Shown piece by piece: positions 8,656-17,354 of a stretch of DNA of 63,866 nucleotides. How positions within the stretch are numbered: the first letter of the stretch is position 1; each line of letters opens with the position of its first letter. Origin of the DNA: an uncultured bacterium (lineage in GTDB: Bacteria; Actinomycetota; Coriobacteriia; Coriobacteriales; Coriobacteriaceae); NCBI GenBank assembly GCA_905214425.1, contig CAJMLY010000010.1, forward strand, positions 1-63,866. The letters are read 5' to 3'. Made by a program: the position numbers and the translations under genes. The notes beneath the pieces were generated by a model. It was not told the origin of the DNA and did no database searches. It worked only from the letters and a program-made list of their open reading frames with translations.

Positions 8656-9981
8656 ATGGACAAGAAAGCAGTTGTAATCGCCGGGGCCGGCAGCACCCAC
8701 ACTCCCGGCATCATCCAGAGCCTATTGCAGAAGAAAAACGAATTACCGCTGCGCAAACTCGCCCTGTATGACATCGACGAGAAGCGCATGCATCTCGTCT
8801 ACGACATCATGAAGCAGTTCATCGAGCAGGAAGCTCCTGACATCGAAGTTGTCGTGACGACCGATCCCGAAAAGGCATTCACCGATGTCGACTTCGTCTT
8901 CGCGCAAATCCGCCAGGGTGGCCTTCAGATGCGTCGCCAAGACGAGCGCATCCCTCTCAAGTATGGTTGCGTGGGACAGGAAACCTGCGGCGCCGGCGGT
9001 TCGATCTCCTATGGCATCAGGTCCATCCCCGGCGTCTTCGACCTCGTACGCTACGCCAAGAAATACAGTCCAGACGCCTGGATCCTCAACTATTCCAACC
9101 CCGCCGCAGTTGTCGCCGAGGCCACACGTCGCGAGTTTGACAACGACCATATCCTTAACATCTGCGATATGCCCACGGCTATCTTGCTCTCGTACTCTAA
9201 GATGCTCGGACTTCCCAGCTGGCGCGATATCGACCCCATGTATTTTGGACTCAATCACTTTGGCTGGTTTACCAAAATTTACGACAAACAGGGGCGCGAT
9301 CGTCTGCCGGAGCTCCGTCAGATGATTCTCGAGCACGGCATGGCCGTGAGCGACAAGCATCACAAGGACAAGGACTGGATGCACACCTGGGGTCAATACG
9401 TCAAGATTGTGAAGGACTATCCCGAGTATCTGCCCAACAGCTACCTGCAGTACTACCTGTACTCCAAAGACATGGCAGATGACATGGACCCCAACTGGAC
9501 GCGCGCCGACAACGTCATCAACGGACGCGAGAAGGAGATGTTTGCCGAGCACGACAAGTACCTGGCAGATCCCGCCAATTACAAGAGCCCCGTACAGAGC
9601 TTCACGGTCTTTGGCGACTTTATCGTCGACGCAGCCGCCTCTATCGCCTACAACAAGTGCGAACGTTATCTCGTAATCGTCGAGAATAACGGCGCCATCC
9701 CCAATCTGCCCGATGACGCCATGGTCGAGGTCCCCGCCTACCTGCGCTCTTGGGGCCCCGAACCCATCAGCCAGCCTGCTATCCCCACCTTTTACAAGGG
9801 GCTTATCGAAGAGCAGAATGCCAGTGAGAAGCTCGCCGTCGACGCATATTACGAGCATTCCTACCAGAAGGCGCTCGAAGCCATCGCAATCAACAAGACC
9901 GTCCCTTCGACTACCGTCGCGCGCCAAATCCTCGACGACCTGATTGAAGCGAACGGCGATTATTGGCCGACCCTGTCCTAA
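8656..9981 (+). CDS. 6-phospho-alpha-glucosidase, glycoside hydrolase family 4
   Basis: A 441-residue NAD+- and metal-dependent GH4 enzyme. The N-terminal Rossmann motif is VVIAGAGSTHTPGI. The family signature CDMP is at residues 170-173; in GH4 this variant is characteristic of 6-phospho-alpha-glucosidases (GlvA/MalH type), whereas CN-x-P types act on other substrates. NHFGWF and the HxxG-like region INGREKEMF are also present. It would hydrolyse PTS-imported maltose-6'-phosphate or related alpha-glucoside phosphates to glucose and glucose-6-phosphate. The PTS permease gene starts 24 bases downstream. The start is preceded by AAAGGGG. It is paralogous to the gene at 14302-15627. Confidence 0.88.
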   Translation: MDKKAVVIAGAGSTHTPGIIQSLLQKKNELPLRKLALYDIDEKRMHLVYDIMKQFIEQEAPDIEVVVTTDPEKAFTDVDFVFAQIRQGGLQMRRQDERIPLKYGCVGQETCGAGGSISYGIRSIPGVFDLVRYAKKYSPDAWILNYSNPAAVVAEATRREFDNDHILNICDMPTAILLSYSKMLGLPSWRDIDPMYFGLNHFGWFTKIYDKQGRDRLPELRQMILEHGMAVSDKHHKDKDWMHTWGQYVKIVKDYPEYLPNSYLQYYLYSKDMADDMDPNWTRADNVINGREKEMFAEHDKYLADPANYKSPVQSFTVFGDFIVDAAASIAYNKCERYLVIVENNGAIPNLPDDAMVEVPAYLRSWGPEPISQPAIPTFYKGLIEEQNASEKLAVDAYYEHSYQKALEAIAINKTVPSTTVARQILDDLIEANGDYWPTLS

Positions 9982-10005
9982 CTCCCCGCGCATCGAAGGA
10001 ACATC

Positions 10006-11586
10006 ATGAAAGAAAGCAAGCTCTACAGCGAGTTCCAGAGACTCGGCAAGGTGCTCATGGCGCCGGTCCTCCTCCTGCCCGTTTCCGGCATTTTGGTCGG
10101 TCTGGGCTCCGCCCTTTCCAATGCTAACCTCATCTCGCTCTGCCCGCTTTTGGGCACCGAGCCGATGGTGATCTTTAGCACACTCATCAAAGCAGCCGGC
10201 AACGTTATCAATGGTAACATCTCGGTTCTCTTTGCGATCTGCATCGCCTACGGTTACGCCAAGGCCGAGAAGGCGACCGCCGCACTCTCAGGCTTCATCG
10301 GCTACATGACCATGAACACGATCATGGGTCAGCTGCTTATCCTGCTGGGCACCATCGATCCCGCCAACCTGCAGACCGGCCAGAACGCCATCCTGGGCGT
10401 AACCACACTCGACACCGGCGTATTCGGCGGCATCATCATCGGCTTGGTAGTCGCGTGGATCCACAACCGATTCTATAAGGTTCAGCTTCCGCCGGTGCTC
10501 GGCATCTTCAACGGCACACGCTGCGTCCCCGCCCTCACCGTCGTTTTCGCGAGCCTGGTGGGCGTTGCACTCGCCTTCGTGTTTCCGTTTGTGCAAACCG
10601 GCCTAAAGGCCGCCTCGACACTCATCGATTCCACCGGGGTGTTTGGCGCGTTCATCTATGGCTTCTCCGAGCGCATGCTTCTGCCCTTCGGCCTGCACCA
10701 TTTCATCTACCTGCCGTTTTTCTTCACTTCTCTGGGCGGTAGCATCCAGGTTGACGGCCAGACCGTCGAGGGTGCCGTCAACATCTACAACGCCATGCTC
10801 AACACGCCCGGCATGATGTACGACATCGACATCTCAAAATACGTCATGAACGGCAAGGTGCTGTTCGCCATGTGCGGCCTGCCCGCAGCGGCGCTCGCCA
10901 TCTACCACTGTGCCCGTCCCGAGAATAAAAAGAAGGTCGGCTCCCTCATGATCGCCGCCGTCATTCCGGCCGCCATCATGGGCATAACCGAACCGCTCGA
11001 GTACTCCTTCCTCTTTGTAGCGCCCGTACTCTATGTGGTCCACGCCCTGCTGTGCGGCATCGCTTATGTACTCACCTACCTGGTACAGTTCAATGTGCCC
11101 GGGCCTTCCGCCTTCGGCGGACCGCTCCTCTCGTGGATCTTCAACGGCATCATGAACGCCGACAAAGGCTCCAACTGGTTCTGGCTTATTCCGCTCGGCA
11201 TCGCTTACTTCGGAATCTATTACGTGCTGTTCCGCACCTTTATCAAGAAATTTGACCTCAAAACCCCGGGCCGCGAGGATGATGACACGCAGGCAGCGGA
11301 TGACACGTCGGCCATCGACTCCAAAGCACCTGTCCAGGTAAGCGAGCTCATCCCGCAGATCGTGGAAGCCGTGGGCGGCGCCGATAACATCTCGGGTGTC
11401 AACGCCTGCTTCACTCGCCTGAGGCTCAGCCTCAAAGACACCGCCCTGGTCAAGGACGATAGCGTCTTCACCAAAGACCTCGGCGCCAGCGCAATCGTGC
11501 ACGTTGGCGGCGGTGTTCAGATCGTTTACGGCAATAAAGCTTCTGTCTACAAAGTCGAAATGAGAGAATACTTGGGCATGGAATAA
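10006..11586 (+). CDS. PTS alpha-glucoside-specific EIICB component
   Basis: A 526-residue membrane permease of the glucose/maltose PTS superfamily. The IIC domain (residues about 1-400, ten or so helices; FGLHHFIYLPFFFTSLG, GITEPLEYSFLF) is followed by a charged linker rich in Asp and a IIB domain with the phospho-acceptor Cys468 in NACFTRLRL. It imports and phosphorylates an alpha-glucoside, which the upstream GH4 enzyme then cleaves. No IIA domain is fused or encoded nearby, so phosphate must come from a IIA elsewhere (e.g. a glucose-type EIIA). GlvC and MalB are the closest recognisable types. Confidence 0.9.
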   Translation: MKESKLYSEFQRLGKVLMAPVLLLPVSGILVGLGSALSNANLISLCPLLGTEPMVIFSTLIKAAGNVINGNISVLFAICIAYGYAKAEKATAALSGFIGYMTMNTIMGQLLILLGTIDPANLQTGQNAILGVTTLDTGVFGGIIIGLVVAWIHNRFYKVQLPPVLGIFNGTRCVPALTVVFASLVGVALAFVFPFVQTGLKAASTLIDSTGVFGAFIYGFSERMLLPFGLHHFIYLPFFFTSLGGSIQVDGQTVEGAVNIYNAMLNTPGMMYDIDISKYVMNGKVLFAMCGLPAAALAIYHCARPENKKKVGSLMIAAVIPAAIMGITEPLEYSFLFVAPVLYVVHALLCGIAYVLTYLVQFNVPGPSAFGGPLLSWIFNGIMNADKGSNWFWLIPLGIAYFGIYYVLFRTFIKKFDLKTPGREDDDTQAADDTSAIDSKAPVQVSELIPQIVEAVGGADNISGVNACFTRLRLSLKDTALVKDDSVFTKDLGASAIVHVGGGVQIVYGNKASVYKVEMREYLGME

Positions 11587-11608
11587 ATCCGTCCCATAGC
11601 TTCACCAC

Positions 11609-11651
11609 AATGCTCCGGAGATGGCATATCCGCTCCGGGGCATTATTGTTT
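11609..11651 (+). terminator. Terminator-like hairpin after EIICB
   Basis: Arms AATGCTCCGGAG (11609-11620) and CTCCGGGGCATT (11633-11644) pair over 12 bp with one G-T wobble, followed by the T-rich ATTGTTT. It is placed between the PTS gene and rpiR, so it may act as a partial terminator lowering regulator expression. Confidence 0.6.
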
Positions 11652-11663
11652 GGAGTGATTTGA

Positions 11664-12464
11664 ATGTCGATGTACGAGGTCTATTCGAACCTCAGGTCTT
11701 GTATCGAAGACGTCGAGAAGGGCGGCAGCCTTGACGCCCACATCGCACTCTACGCCCTTTCCCATCACGACGAGATCCCAGAGCTCTCAATAGAAGAACT
11801 TGCCCGCGCGTGCAATACATCGCCCGCGACCATCTCGCGCTTCTGCAGGCGCGTAAACGGCTCGAGCTTTCGATCGTTCAAAGAGCAAGTTGACGACTTC
11901 AACGCTTGGCTCCAGCGCGAGACAACCGAGGCAAGGGCGCATAAGCAAATCGATATACCCTGGTATTTCGATATCGTAGAGACCTCTTTGCTTGAAACAA
12001 AACGCCTGCTCACTGAGGATCGACTCGAGCAGGCCGTTGACTGGCTTCTCGATGCGCAAAATGTCTACGTATACGGAAGCTCATTCTCCAATCTCGCCGC
12101 CCGCTCACTCTGCGAAAAGCTGAGCCGCGTAAACCGACTGTGCTTCTCATTCGGCTCCGTCAAGGGACAGGAAACGTCGCTCTGTCTGCTCCAACCCGAC
12201 GATCTAGCCATCTTTGTATCGTTCTCAGGGAAGACGAGCCATATCTTCAATCTTTACGTTGAGGCCAAGCGGCGAGGTTGCCGCGTTATTTGGATATCGA
12301 GCAACATGGCATTCGATAACAACGGGGCGCGCGAGCTCTTGCTACCCGTGAGCGCGGAGTCACTCAGCGAGTACTCGACCGCCTTGGTTGAGGGCATGAG
12401 CCTACAAAGCGCGGTTAACGCTCTGTATATCAGCTGTGCAAATCGACTTCGGGCGCAGCGCTAG
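11664..12464 (+). CDS. RpiR-family transcriptional regulator (first)
   Basis: A 266-residue regulator with the N-terminal RpiR helix-turn-helix (LSIEELARACNTSPATISRFCRRVNG, residues about 33-60) and a C-terminal SIS sugar-phosphate-binding domain (VYVYGSSFSNLAARSLCEKLSR, FVSFSGKTSHIFNLYVEAKRRGC). It likely senses a sugar phosphate produced by the neighbouring GH4/PTS module and controls that operon, which it follows on the same strand. Start preceded by TGGAG at 11651-11655, 8 bases from the ATG. It is distinct in sequence from the regulator at 15926-16675. Confidence 0.87.
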   Translation: MSMYEVYSNLRSCIEDVEKGGSLDAHIALYALSHHDEIPELSIEELARACNTSPATISRFCRRVNGSSFRSFKEQVDDFNAWLQRETTEARAHKQIDIPWYFDIVETSLLETKRLLTEDRLEQAVDWLLDAQNVYVYGSSFSNLAARSLCEKLSRVNRLCFSFGSVKGQETSLCLLQPDDLAIFVSFSGKTSHIFNLYVEAKRRGCRVIWISSNMAFDNNGARELLLPVSAESLSEYSTALVEGMSLQSAVNALYISCANRLRAQR

Positions 12465-12588
12465 CCGCAAACACGCTAGAACCGAAAAGAACGCACCTCA
12501 CCGTCGCAAGGCGTCCGAATACACGATAGGCAGCGCCAAAAGAGAGCAACGGGCACGTCATGTACTTGCCCATTCACCCCAAAACAGC

Positions 12589-12628
12589 ACAGGTTGGCGC
12601 CCGATTGAAGAATCGGACGCCAACCTGT
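12589..12628. terminator. Bidirectional hairpin between convergent rpiR and EIICB genes
   Basis: Arms ACAGGTTGGCGCCCGATT and AATCGGACGCCAACCTGT pair over 18 bp with one mismatch and a GAAG loop, between two convergent genes. On the minus strand a TGTTTTG tract follows; on the plus strand ATTAATCTT follows. A shared transcription end is the simplest reading. Confidence 0.65.
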
Positions 12629-12656
12629 ATTAATCTTGATTGTGTGTTTGAGTCGT

Positions 12657-14219
12657 TTACTCCATACCCAGTAGCTCGCGCATCTGAGTTGCGTAGTTAG
12701 ATGCCATGTTGCCGTAGACAATCTGCACGCCGCCGTTGACATGCACGATGCCACGCGCTTCGAGCTTTTCGGTAAACTCGGCGTCATCAACCACCTTGTC
12801 ACAGTCATTGAGCTGGATGCGCAGACGGGTGAAGCAGGCCTCGACAGACTTAATATTGTTGTCGCCGCCCACTGCCTCAACGATGGCGGGAATGAGGTCG
12901 CTAATCACGGTCTTGGGAGCCTTTTCTGCCTCATCGTCGGACTCTTCCTCGCGGCCGGGAGTCTTAAGGTCCTTCTTAAGAATGATGAACTTGAAGACGA
13001 AGTAGTACACCACGAAGTAGATGGGGCCGAGGAACAGGATAACCTGCCAGTTGGAGCCCTTGGCTGCACCCATAATGCCGTTAAAGATCAACGACAAGAG
13101 CGGGCCGCCGAAGGACGCGGAGCCAGCCACGTTGAACTGCAGGATATAGGTCAGCGCATAGGCAAGACCAGCCATGAGAGCGTGGAACACGTAGAGGATG
13201 GGCGCGATAAACAGGAAGGAGTACTCGAGCGGCTCGGTAATGCCGGAGAGGATGCAAGGCACCACGATGGCAATCATGAGCGCTGCGGTCTTCTTCTTAT
13301 TCTTGGGAAGCGCCGTCTTGTAGAAGGCGAGCGCAGCGCCAGGCAGGCCGAACATGGCGAAGATAACCTTGCCGTTCATGACAAAACGGCTGACCTCGAT
13401 GTTAAACGGCGTGCTGGGAGAGCCCAGGATCGCGTTGTAGATATTGATAGCGCCCTGAACAGTCTGGCCGTCGATGGTCTCGACGCCACCGAGCGACGTG
13501 AAGAAGAACGGCAAATAGACAAAGTGATGCAGGCCAAAAGGCAGGAGCATGCGCTCGCCGGCGCCGTAGACAAATGCACCAAAGGCACCCGTAGTCTTGA
13601 TGAACTCGGACAGCGCACCGAGAGCGTTCTGAATAAACGGGAAAACAAAGGACATGACCAATGCGAGGATGCTGCATGAGAGCAGCGTCACCGCCGGGAT
13701 AAAGCGCGTGCCGTTGAAAATGGAGAACACGGCAGGCAGCTCAATCTTGTAGTAACGGTTATGCAACCATGCGACGATTGCGCCCACCAGAAGACCGCCG
13801 ATAACGCCAGTGTCGAGCGTGGTGATACCGAGGATCGTGCTCTGGCCCGTCGTAAGATTCGCGGGATCGATGACACCAGTCGCCGTAAGGAACGTGCCCA
13901 TCACGGAGTTCATGCACATGTAGCCCAAAAAGCCACAAAGCGCCGCGGTAGCCTTCTCGGACTTGGCGAAGCCATAGGCGAGACAAATCGAGAAGATAAC
14001 CGGGATGTTGTTCATAACGATGCTGGCAGCGGCCTTGAGAATCGAAAAGAAGATCGCAAAGCCCGGAGCAGCAAGCCAGGGAACAGCTGCCGTAAGGGTG
14101 GGGCTGGTAAAGGCATTGCCAAAGCCCTGAAGGATGCCGGCGATTGGCAGGATCAGGACAGGCGTCATGAGGACTTTGCCCAGACGCTGGAACTTTGCCA
14201 GCAGCTCATCTTTGTTCAT
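12657..14219 (-). CDS. PTS alpha-glucoside-specific EIICB component (second)
   Basis: A 520-residue EIICB paralogous over its whole length to the one at 10006-11586 (shared LGKVLM-PVL-LP-GIL, EKATAAL-GF-GYM, TTLDTGV-GG, FGLHHF-YLPFFFTSLGG, GITEPLEYSFLF). The IIB phospho-acceptor is Cys462 in EACFTRLR. No IIA domain. It is the second gene of a minus-strand operon with the GH4 gene 82 bases upstream, and has an AGAGGGG site. The two transporters differ most in the first 60 residues and the IIC-IIB linker, which suggests different or overlapping alpha-glucoside substrates. Confidence 0.9.
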   Translation of the reverse strand: MNKDELLAKFQRLGKVLMTPVLILPIAGILQGFGNAFTSPTLTAAVPWLAAPGFAIFFSILKAAASIVMNNIPVIFSICLAYGFAKSEKATAALCGFLGYMCMNSVMGTFLTATGVIDPANLTTGQSTILGITTLDTGVIGGLLVGAIVAWLHNRYYKIELPAVFSIFNGTRFIPAVTLLSCSILALVMSFVFPFIQNALGALSEFIKTTGAFGAFVYGAGERMLLPFGLHHFVYLPFFFTSLGGVETIDGQTVQGAINIYNAILGSPSTPFNIEVSRFVMNGKVIFAMFGLPGAALAFYKTALPKNKKKTAALMIAIVVPCILSGITEPLEYSFLFIAPILYVFHALMAGLAYALTYILQFNVAGSASFGGPLLSLIFNGIMGAAKGSNWQVILFLGPIYFVVYYFVFKFIILKKDLKTPGREEESDDEAEKAPKTVISDLIPAIVEAVGGDNNIKSVEACFTRLRIQLNDCDKVVDDAEFTEKLEARGIVHVNGGVQIVYGNMASNYATQMRELLGME

Positions 14220-14241
14220 GGGATACCCCTCTTAAAGAAAC

Positions 14242-14272
14242 GGGGCGTGCAGCTCCACAGCCCACACGCCCC
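14242..14272 (-). promoter_or_regulatory. Intercistronic hairpin between GH4 and EIICB
   Basis: Arms GGGGCGTG and CACGCCCC (14242-14249/14265-14272) in the gap between the two genes of the minus-strand operon. No T-run follows, so mRNA processing or stability is more likely than termination. Confidence 0.45.
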
Positions 14273-14301
14273 ATAACAGTTATCAAGCGCTATGGAACTA
14301 G

Positions 14302-15627
14302 CTACTTAAGCTCCGGCCAGTAATCCTTATTGGCCTCGATGAGCTTGTCGAGCACTTTGCGAGCCTTCTTTGCGTCACCGACCAGACGATTAAGCGTGAG
14401 TGCCTGCAGAGCCTTCTCGTAGGAACCCTCCATCCAAGCCTCAACAGTCAGGCGCTCATAGGCGTACTGGTTCTCCATAAGGCCGCGATAGAAGGTACCG
14501 ATCTTGCCAACAGCATAGGGCTGCGGGCCATTGGCGCCCACGCTTGCCGCGACCTCGACCATGGCGTCATCGGGCATGCCCTCGATAATGCCGTTGTTGG
14601 GCACGATGACAATGAAGGTCTTGTTGGTGTTGCGATAAATGGCCGAGGTGATTTCCACGATCATATCGCCATGAGCGTCGTTTTGCACAACCGAGGAGTT
14701 CTTTGCGGTGCCGACTTTGGCAACACGCTCGCACTCGGCGAACACGCGCTTTTCACGACCGTTGATAACCTCGTCGGAGCGAGTGTAGTCGGGGTCGAGG
14801 TGAGCGACCTTGTACTCGGGATACAGATAGTACTGCAGATAAGTGTTGGGCAGATAGTCGGGGAAGTCCTCGAGCATGTCCTTGACCATGGCGTAGGTAT
14901 CAAGCCAGGACTGGTCACGCTGCTCGGCATCGGCAGGAAGGAAGCCGTTCTTCTCCGTGTATTCCTTAATCTGCGGGACGAGGTCATGGCCCTCTTCATC
15001 GTAGATGTGCTTGAACCAACCGAAGTGATTGAGGCCGAAGTACACGGGCTCCGTCTTGCTCATATCGCGACCGAGCAGGCGACCGTAAGAGCGCATGAGG
15101 TTGACAGGCTGGTCGCAGATGTTGAGGACGCGATGCTCATCGGGCAGGACGCGCTCGAGACCATATGCCACAATAGCAGCCGGGTTGGTGTAGTTGATAA
15201 TCCACGCCTCCGGGCTATGAGCGCGAACGTCGTTGACGATCTCAACCATGTCATGCATGGAGCGCATACCGTAAGCCATGCCGCCAGGGCCCACCGTTTC
15301 CTGGCCGATGATTCCCATATGCAGCGGAATCTTCTCGTCCTTGCTACGCATCTCGTAGCCGCCGGTACGAATCTGGCAGAGCACAAAGTCGACGTCGGTG
15401 TAAGCCTCGTCCTTATCGGTGGTGTAACCAAACTCCACACCGGGCTCCTCCTCGGCGAAGAGGATCTTGCCAAACTCGCCGATCGGACGCTGACGCTCGG
15501 CATCGATGTCATAAAGCATCACGCGGTTCAGCGGCAGAATGTCCATGTGCTTGGTCAGGGCCTTAAGAATGCCAGGGCACCACGTAGAGCCGCCGCCAAC
15601 GATCACAATATTGAGCTTATCCTTCAT
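14302..15627 (-). CDS. 6-phospho-alpha-glucosidase-like GH4 hydrolase (second)
   Basis: A 441-residue GH4 enzyme of the same length as the paralogue at 8656. N-terminal NAD-binding motif VIVGGGSTWCPGI; family signature CDQP at residues 171-174, differing from CDMP of the first enzyme at one position; NHFGWFKH and VINGREKRVF are conserved. It should cleave a 6-phospho-alpha-glucoside imported by the EIICB encoded next. Ribosome site CTGGAGGG before the ATG. It is transcribed divergently from an RpiR regulator, the usual arrangement for local control. The CDMP/CDQP difference may reflect different substrate ranges. Confidence 0.87.
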   Translation of the reverse strand: MKDKLNIVIVGGGSTWCPGILKALTKHMDILPLNRVMLYDIDAERQRPIGEFGKILFAEEEPGVEFGYTTDKDEAYTDVDFVLCQIRTGGYEMRSKDEKIPLHMGIIGQETVGPGGMAYGMRSMHDMVEIVNDVRAHSPEAWIINYTNPAAIVAYGLERVLPDEHRVLNICDQPVNLMRSYGRLLGRDMSKTEPVYFGLNHFGWFKHIYDEEGHDLVPQIKEYTEKNGFLPADAEQRDQSWLDTYAMVKDMLEDFPDYLPNTYLQYYLYPEYKVAHLDPDYTRSDEVINGREKRVFAECERVAKVGTAKNSSVVQNDAHGDMIVEITSAIYRNTNKTFIVIVPNNGIIEGMPDDAMVEVAASVGANGPQPYAVGKIGTFYRGLMENQYAYERLTVEAWMEGSYEKALQALTLNRLVGDAKKARKVLDKLIEANKDYWPELK

Positions 15628-15925
15628 GTTCCGTCCCTCCAGGGTTGGCTGATCGGTGTTCTCGAAGACCTTGGGCTCCGCGGTTGTCCTCGGCTTGCTT
15701 CGTTTCGATTGATATTTTGCGACATAAGATCATTTGCGAATCCCCGTGTGGGCCAATGCGAAACGGAGACACATGATTTCGCTCACGACACAGATATGTG
15801 TAGGCAGACACGCGCGTTTGCCCAGTTCATGGGCAATAGGCAATCTTGACCGATTACCGATTTCTCACCTGGCTACACAAAGCGGTACCATATGTACGGC
15901 GAGATGCGAGGGGCTGAAACATCTT

Positions 15926-16675
15926 ATGAAAGATCAAGAATCTTTTTATGATCATGTGCGAGCTGGCGAGAGCAAGCTCAACGATCTCGAAAGCGAGATC
16001 ATGCGCTACATCATCGAGCTGCGTGATGATGTTGACGATGTCACGCTTAAGAGCGTTGCTGAACGGTTCTTCGTCGCTCCCAATACAATCGTCAGGCTTG
16101 CCCATAAGCTTGGCTTCTCGGGGTTTACGGAGCTCAAACAATCGTATTCCGCCTCGCTCGACCGCAATCGATTCACTATCGAGACGCTTCCGCTCGACAC
16201 CCAGCTCGTACAGACCAAAGATCTGCTTAACGACCGGGTCATCGATTCGGTTGTGAGTCTTATCCAGGACGCCTCGCATATCGTGTTCTTCTGCTCGGGC
16301 TTTTCGAAATACCCGTGTCTTGAGATGGCTGAAAAGCTCAAAATAATGGGCAAGAACACCGATACGCTCAGTGAACGTCATGTCATGAGGCATTACGCAG
16401 AGCTCCTCGGCAAAAACGACCTGGTCTTCAGCGTTTCCGTAAGCGGCGAGACGCAGGTGTCTATTGACGCCACATCGATAGCCAAAACGCGCGGATGCAA
16501 GGTCGTCACACTCACCGGCTTTTCTCGAAATTCTCTCTCGAAACTAGCCGACTACCCTATCTACACCGTGCAAAAAGAAATCCGCTTGGGCAGCATGGAC
16601 CTCGACAGTCGATTGATGTTCTATTACGTTTTCGAATTGATATTTGAGCGTTACTTCAAACTGGCCAAGAAATAA
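15926..16675 (+). CDS. RpiR-family transcriptional regulator (second)
   Basis: A 249-residue regulator with an RpiR HTH (DDVTLKSVAERFFVAPNTIVRLAHKLGFSGF, near residues 35-65) and a SIS domain (HIVFFCSGFSKYPCLEMAEKLKIMG, FSVSVSGETQVSIDATSIAKTRGC). It is divergent from the GH4/EIICB operon, so it most likely controls that operon and itself in response to a sugar phosphate. The frame is open back to 15734, but the ATG at 15926 has GAGGGG upstream and makes a normal-length protein. The 298-base divergent region must hold both promoters; I could not place them with confidence. Confidence 0.87.
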   Translation: MKDQESFYDHVRAGESKLNDLESEIMRYIIELRDDVDDVTLKSVAERFFVAPNTIVRLAHKLGFSGFTELKQSYSASLDRNRFTIETLPLDTQLVQTKDLLNDRVIDSVVSLIQDASHIVFFCSGFSKYPCLEMAEKLKIMGKNTDTLSERHVMRHYAELLGKNDLVFSVSVSGETQVSIDATSIAKTRGCKVVTLTGFSRNSLSKLADYPIYTVQKEIRLGSMDLDSRLMFYYVFELIFERYFKLAKK

Positions 16676-16735
16676 AACTCTGCATGCGCCCGGCTTCGAC
16701 TCTTTAGCAGCCTTCTATATGAAAGGTATCGTTCT

Positions 16736-17182
16736 ATGCAACGCATTCTTTTTATCTGCTATGGAAATATCTGCCGCTCGACGATGGCTGAGTCGGTGTT
16801 TACCGAGCTGGTGCACCGCGCCGGACGCGCGGACGAGTTTGTCATCGATTCCGCCGCGACCTCGACCGAGGAGATCGGCAACCCGCCACATCACGGTACC
16901 GTTGCCAAGCTACGCGAGGTTGGGATTCCCGTCGTCGCACATCGCGCACGTCAGGTGCGGCGCGCAGAGTATGGCAACTGGGATCGCATTGTTTATATGG
17001 ATGCTGAGAACGCGCGCGGTCTGCGTCGCATCTTTGGCGACGACCCCGACGGCAAGATTACGCGCTTGCTCGATTGGACCGAGCGCCCCGGCGACGTGGC
17101 CGATCCCTGGTACACCGGCAACTTCGATGCCACCTACCGCGATGTGCTCGCCGGCTGCACTGCCATGCTCGAGCAGATGTAG
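16736..17182 (+). CDS. Low-molecular-weight protein tyrosine phosphatase
   Basis: A 148-residue cytoplasmic phosphatase. The active-site loop is CYGNICRS (Cys8, Arg14), matching C(x)5R[ST], and the general acid lies in the C-terminal DPWYTG. Family members dephosphorylate tyrosine- or arginine-phosphorylated proteins. It stands alone in a gap of 60 bases after the RpiR gene. The ribosome site is AAAGG. No kinase partner is visible nearby. Confidence 0.92.
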   Translation: MQRILFICYGNICRSTMAESVFTELVHRAGRADEFVIDSAATSTEEIGNPPHHGTVAKLREVGIPVVAHRARQVRRAEYGNWDRIVYMDAENARGLRRIFGDDPDGKITRLLDWTERPGDVADPWYTGNFDATYRDVLAGCTAMLEQM

Positions 17183-17230
17183 GTTCGCGGGCGCACGAAC
17201 CTCGCGAGCCGCGTCATCGGCATACAGATC

Positions 17231-17294
17231 GAGCGTGGATTTTCTCCCACTTTGAGCATTCAAGTGCGCTCTAGACGGGAGAAAATCCACGCTC
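17231..17294. repeat. Intergenic inverted repeat, 18-bp perfect arms
   Basis: Arms 17231-17248 and 17277-17294 (core GTGGATTTTCTCCC/GGGAGAAAATCCAC) are perfect complements around a 28-base loop. It lies between convergent phosphatase and AAA genes and contributes one of two hairpins in that gap. Confidence 0.8.
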
Positions 17295-17310
17295 ATTATC
17301 TCGGATAGCG

Positions 17311-17343
17311 GATGCGACAAAGGCACTATCCCTTTGTCGCATC
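17311..17343. repeat. REP-like palindrome, copy C
   Basis: GATGCGACAAAGG...CCTTTGTCGCATC, arms 14 bp apart from small central mismatches. Immediately followed by a second GGGGACTGTCCC half at 17344-17355 overlapping the AAA gene stop. Confidence 0.75.
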
Positions 17344-17354
17344 GGGGACTGTCC

